Shown here: piece by piece, positions 1 to 6,464 of the stretch
Layout: every line of letters starts with the position of its first letter
Numbering within the stretch: the stretch's first letter is position 1
From: a virus
Virus record (IMG/VR): IMGVR_UViG_3300028388_002874
Coordinates: 1-20,947 of that record
Direction: 5' to 3' (one strand)
Length of the DNA stretch: 20,947 nucleotides
The notes under the pieces: generated by a model
What the model was told of the DNA's origin: nothing
Seen by the model: only the letters and a program-made list of their open reading frames with translations
Databases searched by the model: none
Program-made: the position numbers and the translations under genes

Positions 1-1895
1 TTGCCAAGGAATGTCGCCGCGAGGTCTGCTAGCCAGTTGGTCAGATAGCGACTCAACTGCGAGGCCATGTCTTTTCCGCCGGTCAGCGCCGATTTCCACA
101 GAGACTTGAACTCGCCGTCAAGTCCGTCTATGCCACGTTGCCAAGCATCCTCGAAGTCGTCCACAACCTCTCTGGTCCCGCTGGCCATCTCGGCCATCTC
201 AGACTCAAGGCCGCTCATGATCTCGGCCATCTGCGCCTGACTGAGACCTGCGCGCTCACCAGCGAGCGCAAGCGCGAGCTCCGCATCGGCTAGGTCGCGC
301 GCTGCTTGCTCGGCGGGGAGGTATTGGCGAATCAACGACGAGACGGTGCTTTCCGCCTGCGACATCATCGCGTTGTATTCGCGCGCCGCGGCGTTGTACT
401 CCCGCTGCGCGGTTGAAAGCGTGCGCGTCGAACTGGCGGCGCGCTTGTTGCCCTCATCGAGCAGAGTGAGGTGAACATGCGGACTGTTGTCGTAGAGTTT
501 GACCTTGAGGCCGTACTGCGCGGCCATCTCGGCGGTGAGCTTCTTGGTGCCTTCAACGACGTAGTCGAGCGCCTTGCCGTGCTCGTGCAGGCTGTGACCG
601 GGTTTTGCCGCCAGTGGCCCGCCTTCGAGATACTTCTGATAGAGCTTGTATTGCTCGTTGTAGCTGCGCATCCCGGAGGTCAGGCGCCCGACAAGCCCCT
701 CCTCCTTGACCATCTGCTCGAACCGCTCGCGCAGCGTCGAGTTGATTCCCTTGTCCGCGACCTGCGCCTCGTTTGTTCTGTGGGTCGCGTCCACCGACTC
801 TTCCAAGGTCAACACAAGCTCGCGCTGCGCATCGACCTGCTCGAAAAGCGCATTGCGTCGTTGTGCAGCCCCTCGGCCAGAGACCGCCGTAAGCTGCTCT
901 TCTAAGTCAACCAGTCGCTGTCGCGCATCAAGAAGTGCAGCTTCCGGGTCTAAGGCCCTGAGTTGTTCGGCCTGTGATTTTAGAGCGTTGTACCGTTTTT
1001 GCTCTGTCCCAGTCAGGCGTCGTTGCAACGCATCATAAGCGTCTAACTCACTCATCAGCCCTCTATATTCCTGCCGAAGCACCTGTAGTTGCTCCGGCGA
1101 GGTTGTCAGGCTACTGACGTCAATCGTCCGCGATGAAAAGGCTTTTAATATCTGGCCCCAGCCGTCGATCACATCGAGCACGAAGCCCTGCATCGCGGTC
1201 TTGGCACTGGCGATGGCCGTGTTGAAGCGGTCGTTGAGCGCCTCGGCGGCGCGGATGGCCGAGTCCTCGATCACCAGGCCGGCCTCGCGCGCAGCCTCGC
1301 GCATCTCGTCCATGCCCACCTTGCCGTCGCGCAGCATGTTGACCAGCGCGGCGCCTTCGCTGTCGAACGCCTTGAACGCGAGCCGCAGTTTCTCCTGCTG
1401 GCTGCCCGCGCCCTGCACCGCGTTGGCGTAATCGCCAAGGATGGCCTCGAGGGCGCGGGTCTGCCCGTTGGCATCCTTGATGGCGATGTTGTACTGCTCC
1501 AGCACGCCGAGCAGTTCGCCCTTGCCCTGCGCCGCCTCGCCAAGCCTACGACTGAAGCGCTGCATGGCGGTATCGAGCGTGCCGGTGGCCACCCCGGACA
1601 ACTCGGCGGCGTGGCGCAACTCCTGGAGCGCCGTGGTCGTCAACCCCACCTTGTCGGCGGTCTTGCCGATGGCATCAGCGGCGGCCAGCGTATCGGTCGC
1701 AAACCGCGCCAGGGCCACCGCAGACAGTGCCGGCGCAAGCCCCAGGATCGTGCTGCGCATCTTGGCAAACGCCAGCGAGGCCCGCTCGGTGCTCGGCCGC
1801 AGACGGTTCAGTTGCCGCTCGACCTTTTCGATCTCGCCGCTGGCGGCCTTGCCGTCGGCGCTGATCTTGATGCGGAGGTCGAGTGCTTTGGCCAT
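1..1895 (-). CDS. Tail tape measure protein, N-terminal 631 residues (runs off the window)
   Basis: The frame is open from ATG at 1895 to the window edge with no stop, so the C-terminus is missing. Tape measure proteins set siphovirus tail length and are ejected ahead of the DNA. The start reads MAKALDLRIKISADGKA, followed by a helical region and a hydrophobic patch near residues 50-70 (ILGLAPALSAVALARF), as is usual for tape measure N-termini. Residues about 245-385 are Gln/Glu/Leu-rich and probably coiled coil. Residues about 400-475 form an M15/VanY-like peptidase domain, listed separately. The TAG of the chaperone extension lies four bases upstream, and the gene directly follows the two tail chaperones, as expected for this protein. 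Codon use shifts between about 740 and 1165 (TTA, CTA, AGA, ATA codons), unlike its neighbours. The role is sure from position and composition; the full length is unknown. Confidence 0.9.
   Translation of the reverse strand, partial: MAKALDLRIKISADGKAASGEIEKVERQLNRLRPSTERASLAFAKMRSTILGLAPALSAVALARFATDTLAAADAIGKTADKVGLTTTALQELRHAAELSGVATGTLDTAMQRFSRRLGEAAQGKGELLGVLEQYNIAIKDANGQTRALEAILGDYANAVQGAGSQQEKLRLAFKAFDSEGAALVNMLRDGKVGMDEMREAAREAGLVIEDSAIRAAEALNDRFNTAIASAKTAMQGFVLDVIDGWGQILKAFSSRTIDVSSLTTSPEQLQVLRQEYRGLMSELDAYDALQRRLTGTEQKRYNALKSQAEQLRALDPEAALLDARQRLVDLEEQLTAVSGRGAAQRRNALFEQVDAQRELVLTLEESVDATHRTNEAQVADKGINSTLRERFEQMVKEEGLVGRLTSGMRSYNEQYKLYQKYLEGGPLAAKPGHSLHEHGKALDYVVEGTKKLTAEMAAQYGLKVKLYDNSPHVHLTLLDEGNKRAASSTRTLSTAQREYNAAAREYNAMMSQAESTVSSLIRQYLPAEQAARDLADAELALALAGERAGLSQAQMAEIMSGLESEMAEMASGTREVVDDFEDAWQRGIDGLDGEFKSLWKSALTGGKDMASQLSRYLTNWLADLAATFLG
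466..692 (-). other. M15/VanY-like peptidase domain inside the tape measure protein
   Basis: Within the tape measure frame, the segment reads SGMRSYNEQYKLY, then GHSLHEHGKALDY, then PHVHL. The middle part fits exactly the SxHxxGxAxD zinc-binding signature of D-Ala-D-Ala carboxypeptidase and VanY-type (M15) enzymes. The SG(M/Y)RSYxEQ stretch is the usual helix preceding it. PHVHL would supply the third zinc ligand. The acid usually found three residues before that histidine (as in ExxH) is not present: the residue there is Asn or Pro, with an Asp one further away. Peptidoglycan-cutting domains in tape measure proteins are known and are thought to help the tail cross the wall. The fold call is good; activity is uncertain. 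Confidence 0.75.
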
Positions 1896-1899
1896 GTGA

Positions 1900-2385
1900 C
1901 TAGCTCTTTTTCGGTTTGAAGCTGCGGAAGGCGGCCGCCAGGCCGGACTCACGCTTCTCTGCCTGCGCCTCTTGCGCTTCGGCCAGCGGGCTCTTGGCGT
2001 CGTGCTCAGACATCTCGTTGACGGCCGCGCAATAGACGCCAGAGAGTTGGCGAATCAGCCGCGCCTCCTGCGCGCTGATCAGCTCGCCAGTGCGTTCGCA
2101 CCAGGCTGACAGCTCTCGCCAACTCAGCCGCTGCGGCCCCGAGAACCCGGCCTCGGCCGGGCCGGCGTCGAACAGCAGATTCAGCATCTCGCGGCATAAC
2201 TGATCCGGCTCCAGGTCCGGCATCTGAAGCTCCGGCGCGTCCTCGCCGGACTGCTCCTCGATGCGCTCGGCGCGCGTGCGCTTGTCCTCGCGCTGTTTGT
2301 CTTTCTTGCTGTCTGGTTCCTTTGGAACCGCATGCAGCCAGCAGTAGTGCCGAAGCCATACCGTCAGGCTGCCAACGACTCCCCC
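1900..2385 (-). CDS. Tail assembly chaperone extension (gpT-like), read by -1 frameshift
   Basis: This frame lies between the first tail chaperone and the tape measure gene, the position of lambda T. An isolated ATG start at 2223 would give 107 residues. The same frame is open upstream across the end of the first chaperone, and it reads as a sensible protein there (VVGSLTVWLRHYCWLHAVP, then a charged Lys/Arg/Glu linker), so the segment is coding before any ATG. A -1 slip near 2379-2385 would fuse the two into about 288 residues, close to the lambda gpG-T product. The product would be a minor chaperone that binds tape measure and tail tube subunits. It is not itself a structural protein in lambda. 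The extension is well supported; the exact slip base is inferred. Confidence 0.72.
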   Translation of the reverse strand, partial: GGVVGSLTVWLRHYCWLHAVPKEPDSKKDKQREDKRTRAERIEEQSGEDAPELQMPDLEPDQLCREMLNLLFDAGPAEAGFSGPQRLSWRELSAWCERTGELISAQEARLIRQLSGVYCAAVNEMSEHDAKSPLAEAQEAQAEKRESGLAAAFRSFKPKKS

Positions 2386-2765
2386 GCAAAGTTGCCGTCG
2401 TCAAACGCCGCGGCGATCACCTGGTCCCTGATCCATCGGTACTTCTCGTCCTTGTAGATCGCGCGCGCGTTGACGGCGCTGCACTTGATCAGCCCGTCGT
2501 GGCCCTGGATCAGCCAGTCCTTGGTCAGCGTCACCAACATCTCGGTCAGTCGCGCCTCTTCCTTCTCGGCGGTGATCGTCTTGTTGTTGCGCAACTGCTC
2601 GTTGCGGTAGCGCGCGCGTAAAGCGCGAAACTCCGGGGTGTCGGTATTGCCGACCTCGATGAACATCTCTTTGCCGTCGTCGGTCACCAGCACCTCGTCG
2701 GTGATGCGGTGCCGAATCGGCATCTTGTAGGTCGGGGAAAGGGTGATGTCGTCAATCGTTGCCAT
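2364..2765 (-). CDS. Tail assembly chaperone, first frame (gpG-like)
   Basis: A 133-residue protein starting MATIDDITLSPTYKMP. The frame is open further upstream, but ATG at 2765 is chosen because the 14 residues before it look like leader sequence. The protein is charged and helical, with KEMFIEVGNTDTPEFRALRARY and a conserved-looking Trp-rich middle (DWLIQGHDG...YRWIRDQV). It follows the tail tube gene and precedes the frame-shifted extension and the tape measure gene, the invariant order of siphovirus tail operons. The length is close to that of lambda gpG (140). Its expected role is to coat the tape measure protein before tube polymerisation. The assignment rests mainly on position, length and the overlapping -1 frame. 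Confidence 0.75.
   Translation of the reverse strand: MATIDDITLSPTYKMPIRHRITDEVLVTDDGKEMFIEVGNTDTPEFRALRARYRNEQLRNNKTITAEKEEARLTEMLVTLTKDWLIQGHDGLIKCSAVNARAIYKDEKYRWIRDQVIAAAFDDGNFAGESLAA
2379..2385 (-). promoter_or_regulatory. Candidate -1 ribosomal frameshift site (G GGG GAG)
   Basis: On the minus strand, the zero frame reads GCG GGG GAG TCG just before the stop of the first chaperone at 2364. A tRNA on GGG can re-pair perfectly one base back on GGG. The GAG codon would shift to GGA, so this is not the ideal X XXY YYZ pattern seen in lambda (G GGA AAG). After the shift the frame stays open to 1900. The choice of this site is inference. Confidence 0.5.
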
Positions 2766-2792
2766 GTGATTATGCTCTTTGGCTGGTTGGAG

Positions 2793-2813
2793 AAAAGCCG
2801 AGTGCACCCGGCT
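2793..2813 (-). terminator. Possible intrinsic terminator after the tail tube gene
   Basis: On the minus strand the sequence AGCCGGGTGCACTCGGCT folds into a stem of about seven pairs with one G-T pair. It is followed directly by TTTTCT. It lies between the tail tube stop (2840) and the chaperone start (2765). A leaky terminator here would lower chaperone and tape measure expression relative to the very abundant tube protein. The U run is short, so it may be partial. Confidence 0.5.
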
Positions 2814-2839
2814 GAGGGATAATCCTCTAAGGTCGGGGT

Positions 2840-3346
2840 TTAACCTGCGGTGGCGCTGCCCTCGAAGATGGTCCCATTGATGACGAGCGAAGACTGCACC
2901 TTCACCACGTCGTCGCCGGTGCCGACGCTGTAGCGCGACCCCTTGACGAGGCCAGGGAACATGAAGCGCGTCGGGCGCGGCGTGGCGCCGGTGCCAGATG
3001 CGTCCGGGGTGTCGGACAGCTCGACCTTCATCGGAACCGAGGTCACGTCGCCCTGCTTGGAGAGCAGGATGGCGAGGCCATCGTCGTCCGACTTGGCGAT
3101 GGAGAGGCTGACTTCACCGTTATCCACCGTGCCCATGAACTTACAGGCCACGCCGGTGCCGATTGGCGTGAAGGTGCCGATGGACGCATCGGGACCGAAC
3201 TCACCAACGGACTCGATGAGGCCGATCTCGGTCCAGGTCAGCGCGTCGTAGTTGGCGACCGACTCAGTGGCCGGAACCGCGGAGGTGGAAAGATAGACTT
3301 TGGTGCCTTTGGAGGCGATGAGGTCTACACAAGTGCCAAGTGCCAT
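2840..3346 (-). CDS. Major tail protein (tail tube)
   Basis: A 168-residue protein starting MALGTCVDLIASKGTKVYL. ATG at 3346 is chosen because AGGTGA lies five bases upstream. An upstream in-frame ATG at 3370 lacks such a site. The protein is rich in Thr, Ser, Gly and Val with beta-strand patterning (WTEIGLIESVGEFG, VSLSIAKSDDDG, PTRFMFPGLVKG), typical of tail tube subunits that stack into hexameric rings. It is followed by a terminator-like hairpin and the tail chaperones, and preceded by the tail terminator, matching the usual tail gene order. The strong ribosome site fits high expression. No second Ig-like domain is seen. The family call is by composition and context rather than a signature motif. 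Confidence 0.78.
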   Translation of the reverse strand: MALGTCVDLIASKGTKVYLSTSAVPATESVANYDALTWTEIGLIESVGEFGPDASIGTFTPIGTGVACKFMGTVDNGEVSLSIAKSDDDGLAILLSKQGDVTSVPMKVELSDTPDASGTGATPRPTRFMFPGLVKGSRYSVGTGDDVVKVQSSLVINGTIFEGSATAG

Positions 3347-3507
3347 AGTAATCACCTCGTAAGGTGTCACCAGGGAGGCGGCCTTGAGTGCAGAGACGAG
3401 GCGCGGGCGAGGTCTCTACCGGCGAACCTGGATCAGGTTTAAAAGTTTGAAGTTAGAAGTTAGAAGTTTGAAAGGTTGTGCGCTTCGCGCGCTCGATTTT
3501 TCAAACT
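3347..3507 (-). promoter_or_regulatory. Structured leader of the tail tube gene
   Basis: About 160 bases without a gene. It holds an inverted repeat AGAGAC/GTCTCT (3392-3397 and 3412-3417) and a perfect AACCTG-ATC-CAGGTT hairpin (3425-3439). The left arm and core of repeat copy R1 follow. The ribosome site AGGTGA is at the downstream end. A late tail promoter is possible here, as this is the longest gap in the tail region, but no clear -35/-10 pair was recognised. Confidence 0.4.
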
Positions 3508-3530
3508 TCAAACTTCACCCTTCACACTTC
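3443..3530. repeat. Heptad inverted repeat R1, full copy with GCGCTTCGCGC core
   Basis: On the plus strand a left arm of imperfect 7-base units (GAAGTTT, GAAGTTA, GAAGTTA, GAAGTTT; 3443-3475) is followed by the core GCGCTTCGCGC (3480-3490). A right arm of complementary units then follows (TCAAACTTCAAACTTC and on; 3501-3530). The arms can pair into a long imperfect hairpin. It sits downstream of the 37-residue gene and runs into its last codons. Confidence 0.85.
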
Positions 3531-3621
3531 TCTTCTCTTCCAGCCACTCCTCATAGGCACGCAGCGCGCCCTTGAGCAGTCGCAATAGCTTGTCATGAAA
3601 TCTTAGGTCGCTAGGCGTCAT
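3508..3621 (-). CDS. Small hypothetical tail-region protein (37 aa)
   Basis: It starts MTPSDLRFHDKLLRLLKGA and continues into an amphipathic, Trp/Glu/Lys-rich helix (RAYEEWLEEKR). ATG at 3621 overlaps the end of the tail terminator gene by 11 bases, which suggests coupled translation. The last residues (SVKGEV) are encoded by heptad repeat R1, so the native stop may have been replaced when the repeat arrived. A much longer frame containing it is mostly a shadow of the tail terminator gene. Small helical proteins of this kind occur after tail completion genes in related phages, but no function is known. Confidence 0.55.
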   Translation of the reverse strand: MTPSDLRFHDKLLRLLKGALRAYEEWLEEKRSVKGEV

Positions 3622-3988
3622 AGCAGACCACCGTCTGGAATTCGCAGGCCCACTGCAACAATGCGCCGTTGATACCTTCGAGCTTGCCGCTGGTGTATTC
3701 CATCGCGCCGAAGCCGGCGGCCGGTTGCCAGCCGGATAGACGCTCGACCACGGCATCGCGCACCGTCTCCAACGTCGCCGGACTATCCACCGTGAGCACC
3801 ACCAAGTAGGTGCGGCGCATGCGGGTCATGCTGATCAGCGCGCCCTCGTCCTCTGGCTCTTCCTGGCTTGGGTAGACGGTAGCGACCGGGTAGCTGTCGC
3901 GCTCCAGCGGGTTGATGCGGCTCGGCGCCTCGACCGTCGCCAGCGTGCTCAGGCCCTCCAGCCGGGTGATGATGGCGGCAACGCTCAC
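3611..3988 (-). CDS. Tail terminator-like protein
   Basis: A 125-residue protein starting MSVAAIITRLEGLSTLATVE. Its length, the mixed alpha/beta pattern, the central VVLTVDSPATLETVRDAVVERLSGW segment and the final strand (ALLQWACEFQTVVCYDA) resemble siphovirus tail terminator/completion proteins, which cap the tube at the head end. It lies upstream of the tail tube gene in transcription order, the lambda U-V order. ATG at 3988 overlaps the TGA of the preceding gene by four bases. A head-tail joining protein of similar fold is the main alternative. Confidence 0.62.
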   Translation of the reverse strand: MSVAAIITRLEGLSTLATVEAPSRINPLERDSYPVATVYPSQEEPEDEGALISMTRMRRTYLVVLTVDSPATLETVRDAVVERLSGWQPAAGFGAMEYTSGKLEGINGALLQWACEFQTVVCYDA

Positions 3989-4662
3989 GACGCCACCTTC
4001 ACCGGCATGAACGGGTAGCCGTAGACGCGCGGCGGCTGATTGCTGTTGAGCAGCGTCGATTGCGGTGCAGCCTGGATGCGCATGCCTTTGGCCGCCGCGT
4101 AGCCGATCCAGTACTCGGCGCAGGCGCGGTCCTCTTCGCGGCGTTTGGTGGCCTCGTGCGAGTAGTCGGCGCCCCAGATTTGCAGTTCCTCGACGCCGAG
4201 CATCAGCGCATAGGCGATGATCATCGGGATCGAGTTGTGCAGATACAGGTGCGCGGTCTTGCCAGCGGCGGCGATGACCTCCCCCAGCGGGTATTCGTAG
4301 ATGTGCGGCTTCTCGGCGCTGGCGCCCGCGATGCTGGTGATGACCGGCGCCTGGTGGCGCGCGGCCCAGTGCTCGATGGCCTCGACATAGCCGGGATACT
4401 TGGCGCGCTCGCCGTCGAGATAGTCGAGCACAAAGAGGGTGTCGAAGCGCACGCGGCCATCCATCCAGTGCACCGCGGCATTCAGGGACCAGACCTCGTC
4501 GAACCCGATCACCGGCGGCTCAGGCATGTGCGCCGTCTGCGCCGCGATCAGGTCGGCCTTGGTCGGCCCGAGCGCCACCAACTGCACGCGCTTGGGCGAC
4601 TGTCCGGTCGGATGTGCCCACGGAGAAGTTTGAAGTTTGAGGTTTGAAGTTTGATCGTTCAT
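3985..4662 (-). CDS. Rossmann-like phage protein, possibly MptE/DUF115-related
   Basis: A protein of about 225 residues. The body opens with a strand and Gly-rich loop (RVQLVALGPTKADL), then FDEVWSLNAAVHWM, HLYLHNSIPMIIAYALMLGV, EELQIWGADYSH and CAEYWIGYAAAKGM. This pattern is seen in phage proteins of unproven function that resemble the MptE-like/DUF115 fold or glycosyltransferases. ATG at 4662 lies in the centre of repeat R2, so the first dozen or so residues (MNDQTSNLKLQTSPW) are repeat-encoded. A GTG near 4589, just before the first strand, could be the ancestral start. It lies between lysozyme and tail terminator genes, outside the usual tail gene set, so it is probably an accessory gene. 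The fold is moderately supported; the function is open. Confidence 0.5.
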   Translation of the reverse strand: MNDQTSNLKLQTSPWAHPTGQSPKRVQLVALGPTKADLIAAQTAHMPEPPVIGFDEVWSLNAAVHWMDGRVRFDTLFVLDYLDGERAKYPGYVEAIEHWAARHQAPVITSIAGASAEKPHIYEYPLGEVIAAAGKTAHLYLHNSIPMIIAYALMLGVEELQIWGADYSHEATKRREEDRACAEYWIGYAAAKGMRIQAAPQSTLLNSNQPPRVYGYPFMPVKVAS

Positions 4663-4697
4663 CGACTTCACACTTCACCCTTTACCCTTCAAACTTC
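4625..4697. repeat. Heptad inverted repeat R2, copy with a different core
   Basis: The left arm is GAAGTTTGAAGTTTGAGG and further units (4625-4654). The centre is TCGTTCATCGA (4655-4665), which contains the start codon of the Rossmann-like gene on the minus strand. The right arm carries CTTCACACTTCACCC and CCTTCAAACTTC (to 4697). The stop of the lysozyme gene lies inside the right arm. The usual GCGCTTCGCGC core is absent. Confidence 0.82.
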
Positions 4698-5238
4698 CCC
4701 CAAAGAGGGACTTCTCGGCCTCGCGCCGGCGCTCGAGGCCACGCAGACGCTTGCCGCCGGCATGGACCCATCGGCCGAACTCTTGCGCGGCGCCGGCCGT
4801 ATCGCCCGCGTTGAGCTTGCGCAACAACGTCGATTTCTTCAACGCGCCACACCCGACGTTGAAGGCGAAGCTCACTAGGGCGTCGTACTGGCCCTGCGTC
4901 AGCTCGTGCGTCACCATCTCTGAGACGCAGTCCTCGAAGCGCTGTAGATCGGCGCGCAGCAGCCCAAGCGCCTCGGCCTCGTTGATGACCTGCCCCGGGT
5001 GCACGTTGCGGGTATGCCCATATCCAATCGTCCAGACGCCAGCCGAGTCGAGGTAGGCCTTCAGTCGCAGGCCCTCGAACGACTTGATCAGATTGACCCC
5101 GCGCGGACTGGTGCGCGTCGGCTGGATCGGGTCGGGTGCATCCGGCGCCGCGGCCGTCTCTGGCTTCGGTTGTGGCTTGTTAGGAATCAGGCGCTTGCGT
5201 TGTTTCCAAGCGACCTGGAACGGATGGATCAGGCTCAT
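4675..5238 (-). CDS. Phage endolysin, GH24 lysozyme (muramidase)
   Basis: It hydrolyses the MurNAc-GlcNAc bond of peptidoglycan to release progeny. The 187-residue protein has a proline-rich N-terminal linker (residues about 20-45) and then the GH24 domain. The T4-lysozyme type triad is visible: Glu in KSFEGLRLKAY, Asp in YLDSAGVWTIGYGHT and Thr at the end of that motif. The later helices (GQYDALVSFAFNVG, GRWVHAGGKRLRGLERRREAE) are typical of RrrD-like endolysins. The N-terminal FQVAWKQRKRLIPNKP is basic and only weakly hydrophobic, so a signal-arrest segment is not obvious and a holin would be needed for export. ATG at 5238 overlaps the preceding gene's stop. The last residues (GSLKGKG) and the stop come from repeat R2. 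Confidence 0.93.
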   Translation of the reverse strand: MSLIHPFQVAWKQRKRLIPNKPQPKPETAAAPDAPDPIQPTRTSPRGVNLIKSFEGLRLKAYLDSAGVWTIGYGHTRNVHPGQVINEAEALGLLRADLQRFEDCVSEMVTHELTQGQYDALVSFAFNVGCGALKKSTLLRKLNAGDTAGAAQEFGRWVHAGGKRLRGLERRREAEKSLFGGSLKGKG

Positions 5239-5453
5239 CGAATCCCCTCCAGTTTGTTGATGGCCGAGCGCGTGTTACGAAACGCCTCGGCGAGGTCATG
5301 GCTGATCTCTCGCAACGTCACGACGAGAGACGGGTCGATCTGTTCGTCGGCGGCCTTGTTGACGATGTGATGCAGTCCGACGGCGTCCTTGGAGACCTTG
5401 CCGGCGTGCACCAGCAGCATCTGCGCCTGCTCCTTGATGTCTTGCAGGGTCAT
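5235..5453 (-). CDS. Hypothetical small protein before lysozyme (72 aa)
   Basis: It starts MTLQDIKEQAQMLLVHAGK. It is an all-helical, soluble-looking protein with no membrane segment and ends in NTRSAINKLEGIR. It overlaps both neighbours by four bases (ATGA), so it is translated as part of the lysis run between the membrane protein at 5450 and lysozyme at 4675. No family was recognised. Position suggests a lysis accessory role, but this is inference only. Confidence 0.65.
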   Translation of the reverse strand: MTLQDIKEQAQMLLVHAGKVSKDAVGLHHIVNKAADEQIDPSLVVTLREISHDLAEAFRNTRSAINKLEGIR

Positions 5454-5845
5454 CGCTGAGACTCTAGTCGCTTAATGCGTTCATCCAGTTCACGCCCTTG
5501 CGTGCCGGTGAACGGATCGGCACGTTTCGCAGAAACACGAATCAACTCGTGAATTGCCGCCTCGTTTTCGAGAATCTGGGCTATCCACCTGTCGGCCTGC
5601 TTCTCGTGCTCGACCCTGTGGATACTATTTTCTGCGGTCTGTCTTGCAATAATTGAGAGTGTGTTTTCGAGCTGACGTAGCTCAGTGGCGAGACTGTCGG
5701 TCGCGCTGTGTAATACGCCAATGTCCGACTGGAGAACACCCAGGTCGCGCCAACTAACAGCGACAGCACCACCAGACGCAACGGCAGCGGATATGAGCCC
5801 CGCCGCAGCCAGTTTGACCCACCCTTCCTCCTCCGGTCTTCCCAC
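5450..5845 (-). CDS. Membrane-anchored coiled-coil protein (spanin-like or holin-associated)
   Basis: The segment WVKLAAAGLISAAVASGGAVAVSW forms one transmembrane helix near the N-terminus. A long charged helix follows (residues about 45-130, ending ADPFTGTQGRELDERIKRL). This is the layout of an inner-membrane spanin or a small phage membrane protein. The start is uncertain. GTG at 5845 is in frame. An ATG at 5853 overlaps the upstream TGA and begins MNKWEDRRR in another frame, so a one-base indel in the purine run near 5830 could have separated the real start from the body. It lies two genes upstream of lysozyme. Confidence 0.6.
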   Translation of the reverse strand: MGRPEEEGWVKLAAAGLISAAVASGGAVAVSWRDLGVLQSDIGVLHSATDSLATELRQLENTLSIIARQTAENSIHRVEHEKQADRWIAQILENEAAIHELIRVSAKRADPFTGTQGRELDERIKRLESQR

Positions 5846-5849
5846 TTGT

Positions 5850-6098
5850 TCATGCTCTCTCAAACTCAATCCGTGCAAGCACCATTTCGATTGCCAGATT
5901 GACGATGATGCTGCTGACTTCGTCCCACTCCTCGGCAATCGATGCGTGAACCCGCTCGCGCTTTTCGGCGCCCGTGAGGTCTGACATGATCAAGGCAATA
6001 ACGAGTTCTTGAACCCGCTCGAAGAACCCACCGGCAACATAGCGATTGATGAATGCGCGGACGGAAGAATAGGCGAGACTCAGGAATAGGGTCTTCAT
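5850..6098 (-). CDS. Hypothetical small protein (82 aa)
   Basis: It starts MKTLFLSLAYSSVRAFINRYV and continues with helical stretches (FFERVQELVIALIMSDL, EVSSIIVNLAIEMVLARI). Short hydrophobic stretches alternate with charged residues, so it may be membrane-associated, but no clear transmembrane helix is seen. ATG at 6098 overlaps the TGA of the preceding small gene by four bases, evidence that both are real and coupled. No family was recognised. Confidence 0.6.
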   Translation of the reverse strand: MKTLFLSLAYSSVRAFINRYVAGGFFERVQELVIALIMSDLTGAEKRERVHASIAEEWDEVSSIIVNLAIEMVLARIEFERA

Positions 6099-6211
6099 TT
6101 CAGATCACACCGTAGCTGCGCTTCAAGCTGATCACTCACCGTCGTAAAAGTTGCCCAGGTAATGGTCAAGCGGTCGCTGATTTGAAGCAGGCTTTCTTCG
6201 AGTGCTTGCAT
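6095..6211 (-). CDS. Very small hypothetical protein (38 aa)
   Basis: It begins MQALEESLLQISDRLTITWA and ends QLEAQLRCDLK. It is a single amphipathic helix. It overlaps the end of the 110-residue gene (stop at 6132) in another frame and its own TGA overlaps the next ATG (6098) by four bases. That coupling, and more protein-like composition than the other frame over the same bases, argue that it is real. The longer frame that contains it is a shadow before 6211. A frameshift joining the upstream gene to this tail is an alternative. Confidence 0.45.
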   Translation of the reverse strand: MQALEESLLQISDRLTITWATFTTVSDQLEAQLRCDLK

Positions 6212-6464
6212 GTTTTTTACTGCTGGACGCACTCGGCACTTGCTCAGGCTCACGCAGGCGCTCGATTGGGTTATCACGCATGCGGCCAGCAGGCTCAGGC
6301 AAAAACGCCTCCAGCAGTGCGCCCACCGCAACCCCGGCGGCAATGATGGCCTGCGTCTGCTCCGGGTCCAGCGAGATGCCTGCGACGGTGAGCAGCGCGA
6401 CGATGGCGCGCCAGGTCGATCGCTCATCGAGTCGGTCACGAAGAAATCGCAGCACGCTACGCAT
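6132..6464 (-). CDS. Small membrane protein, holin-like
   Basis: A 110-residue protein beginning MRSVLRFLRDRLDERSTWRA, then two moderately hydrophobic helices (IVALLTVAGISL and TQAIIAAGVAVGALLEAFLPEP) and a basic, Ser/Lys/Arg-rich tail. This resembles a small family of phage proteins annotated as holins or lysis-associated. The position, upstream of a spanin-like gene and GH24 lysozyme, fits. ATG at 6464 is used; a GTG one codon upstream is possible. The low-complexity C-terminal part overlaps the 38-residue gene, so the protein could have been extended by loss of an earlier stop. Confidence 0.55.
   Translation of the reverse strand: MRSVLRFLRDRLDERSTWRAIVALLTVAGISLDPEQTQAIIAAGVAVGALLEAFLPEPAGRMRDNPIERLREPEQVPSASSSKKHASTRRKPASNQRPLDHYLGNFYDGE

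Noticed and set aside
2006-2404. Separate gene of 132 codons (MTTATLRGS...)
   Set aside because: Its composition is Arg/Ala/Gly shadow. The -1 frame continuous with the second chaperone is more protein-like over the same bases.
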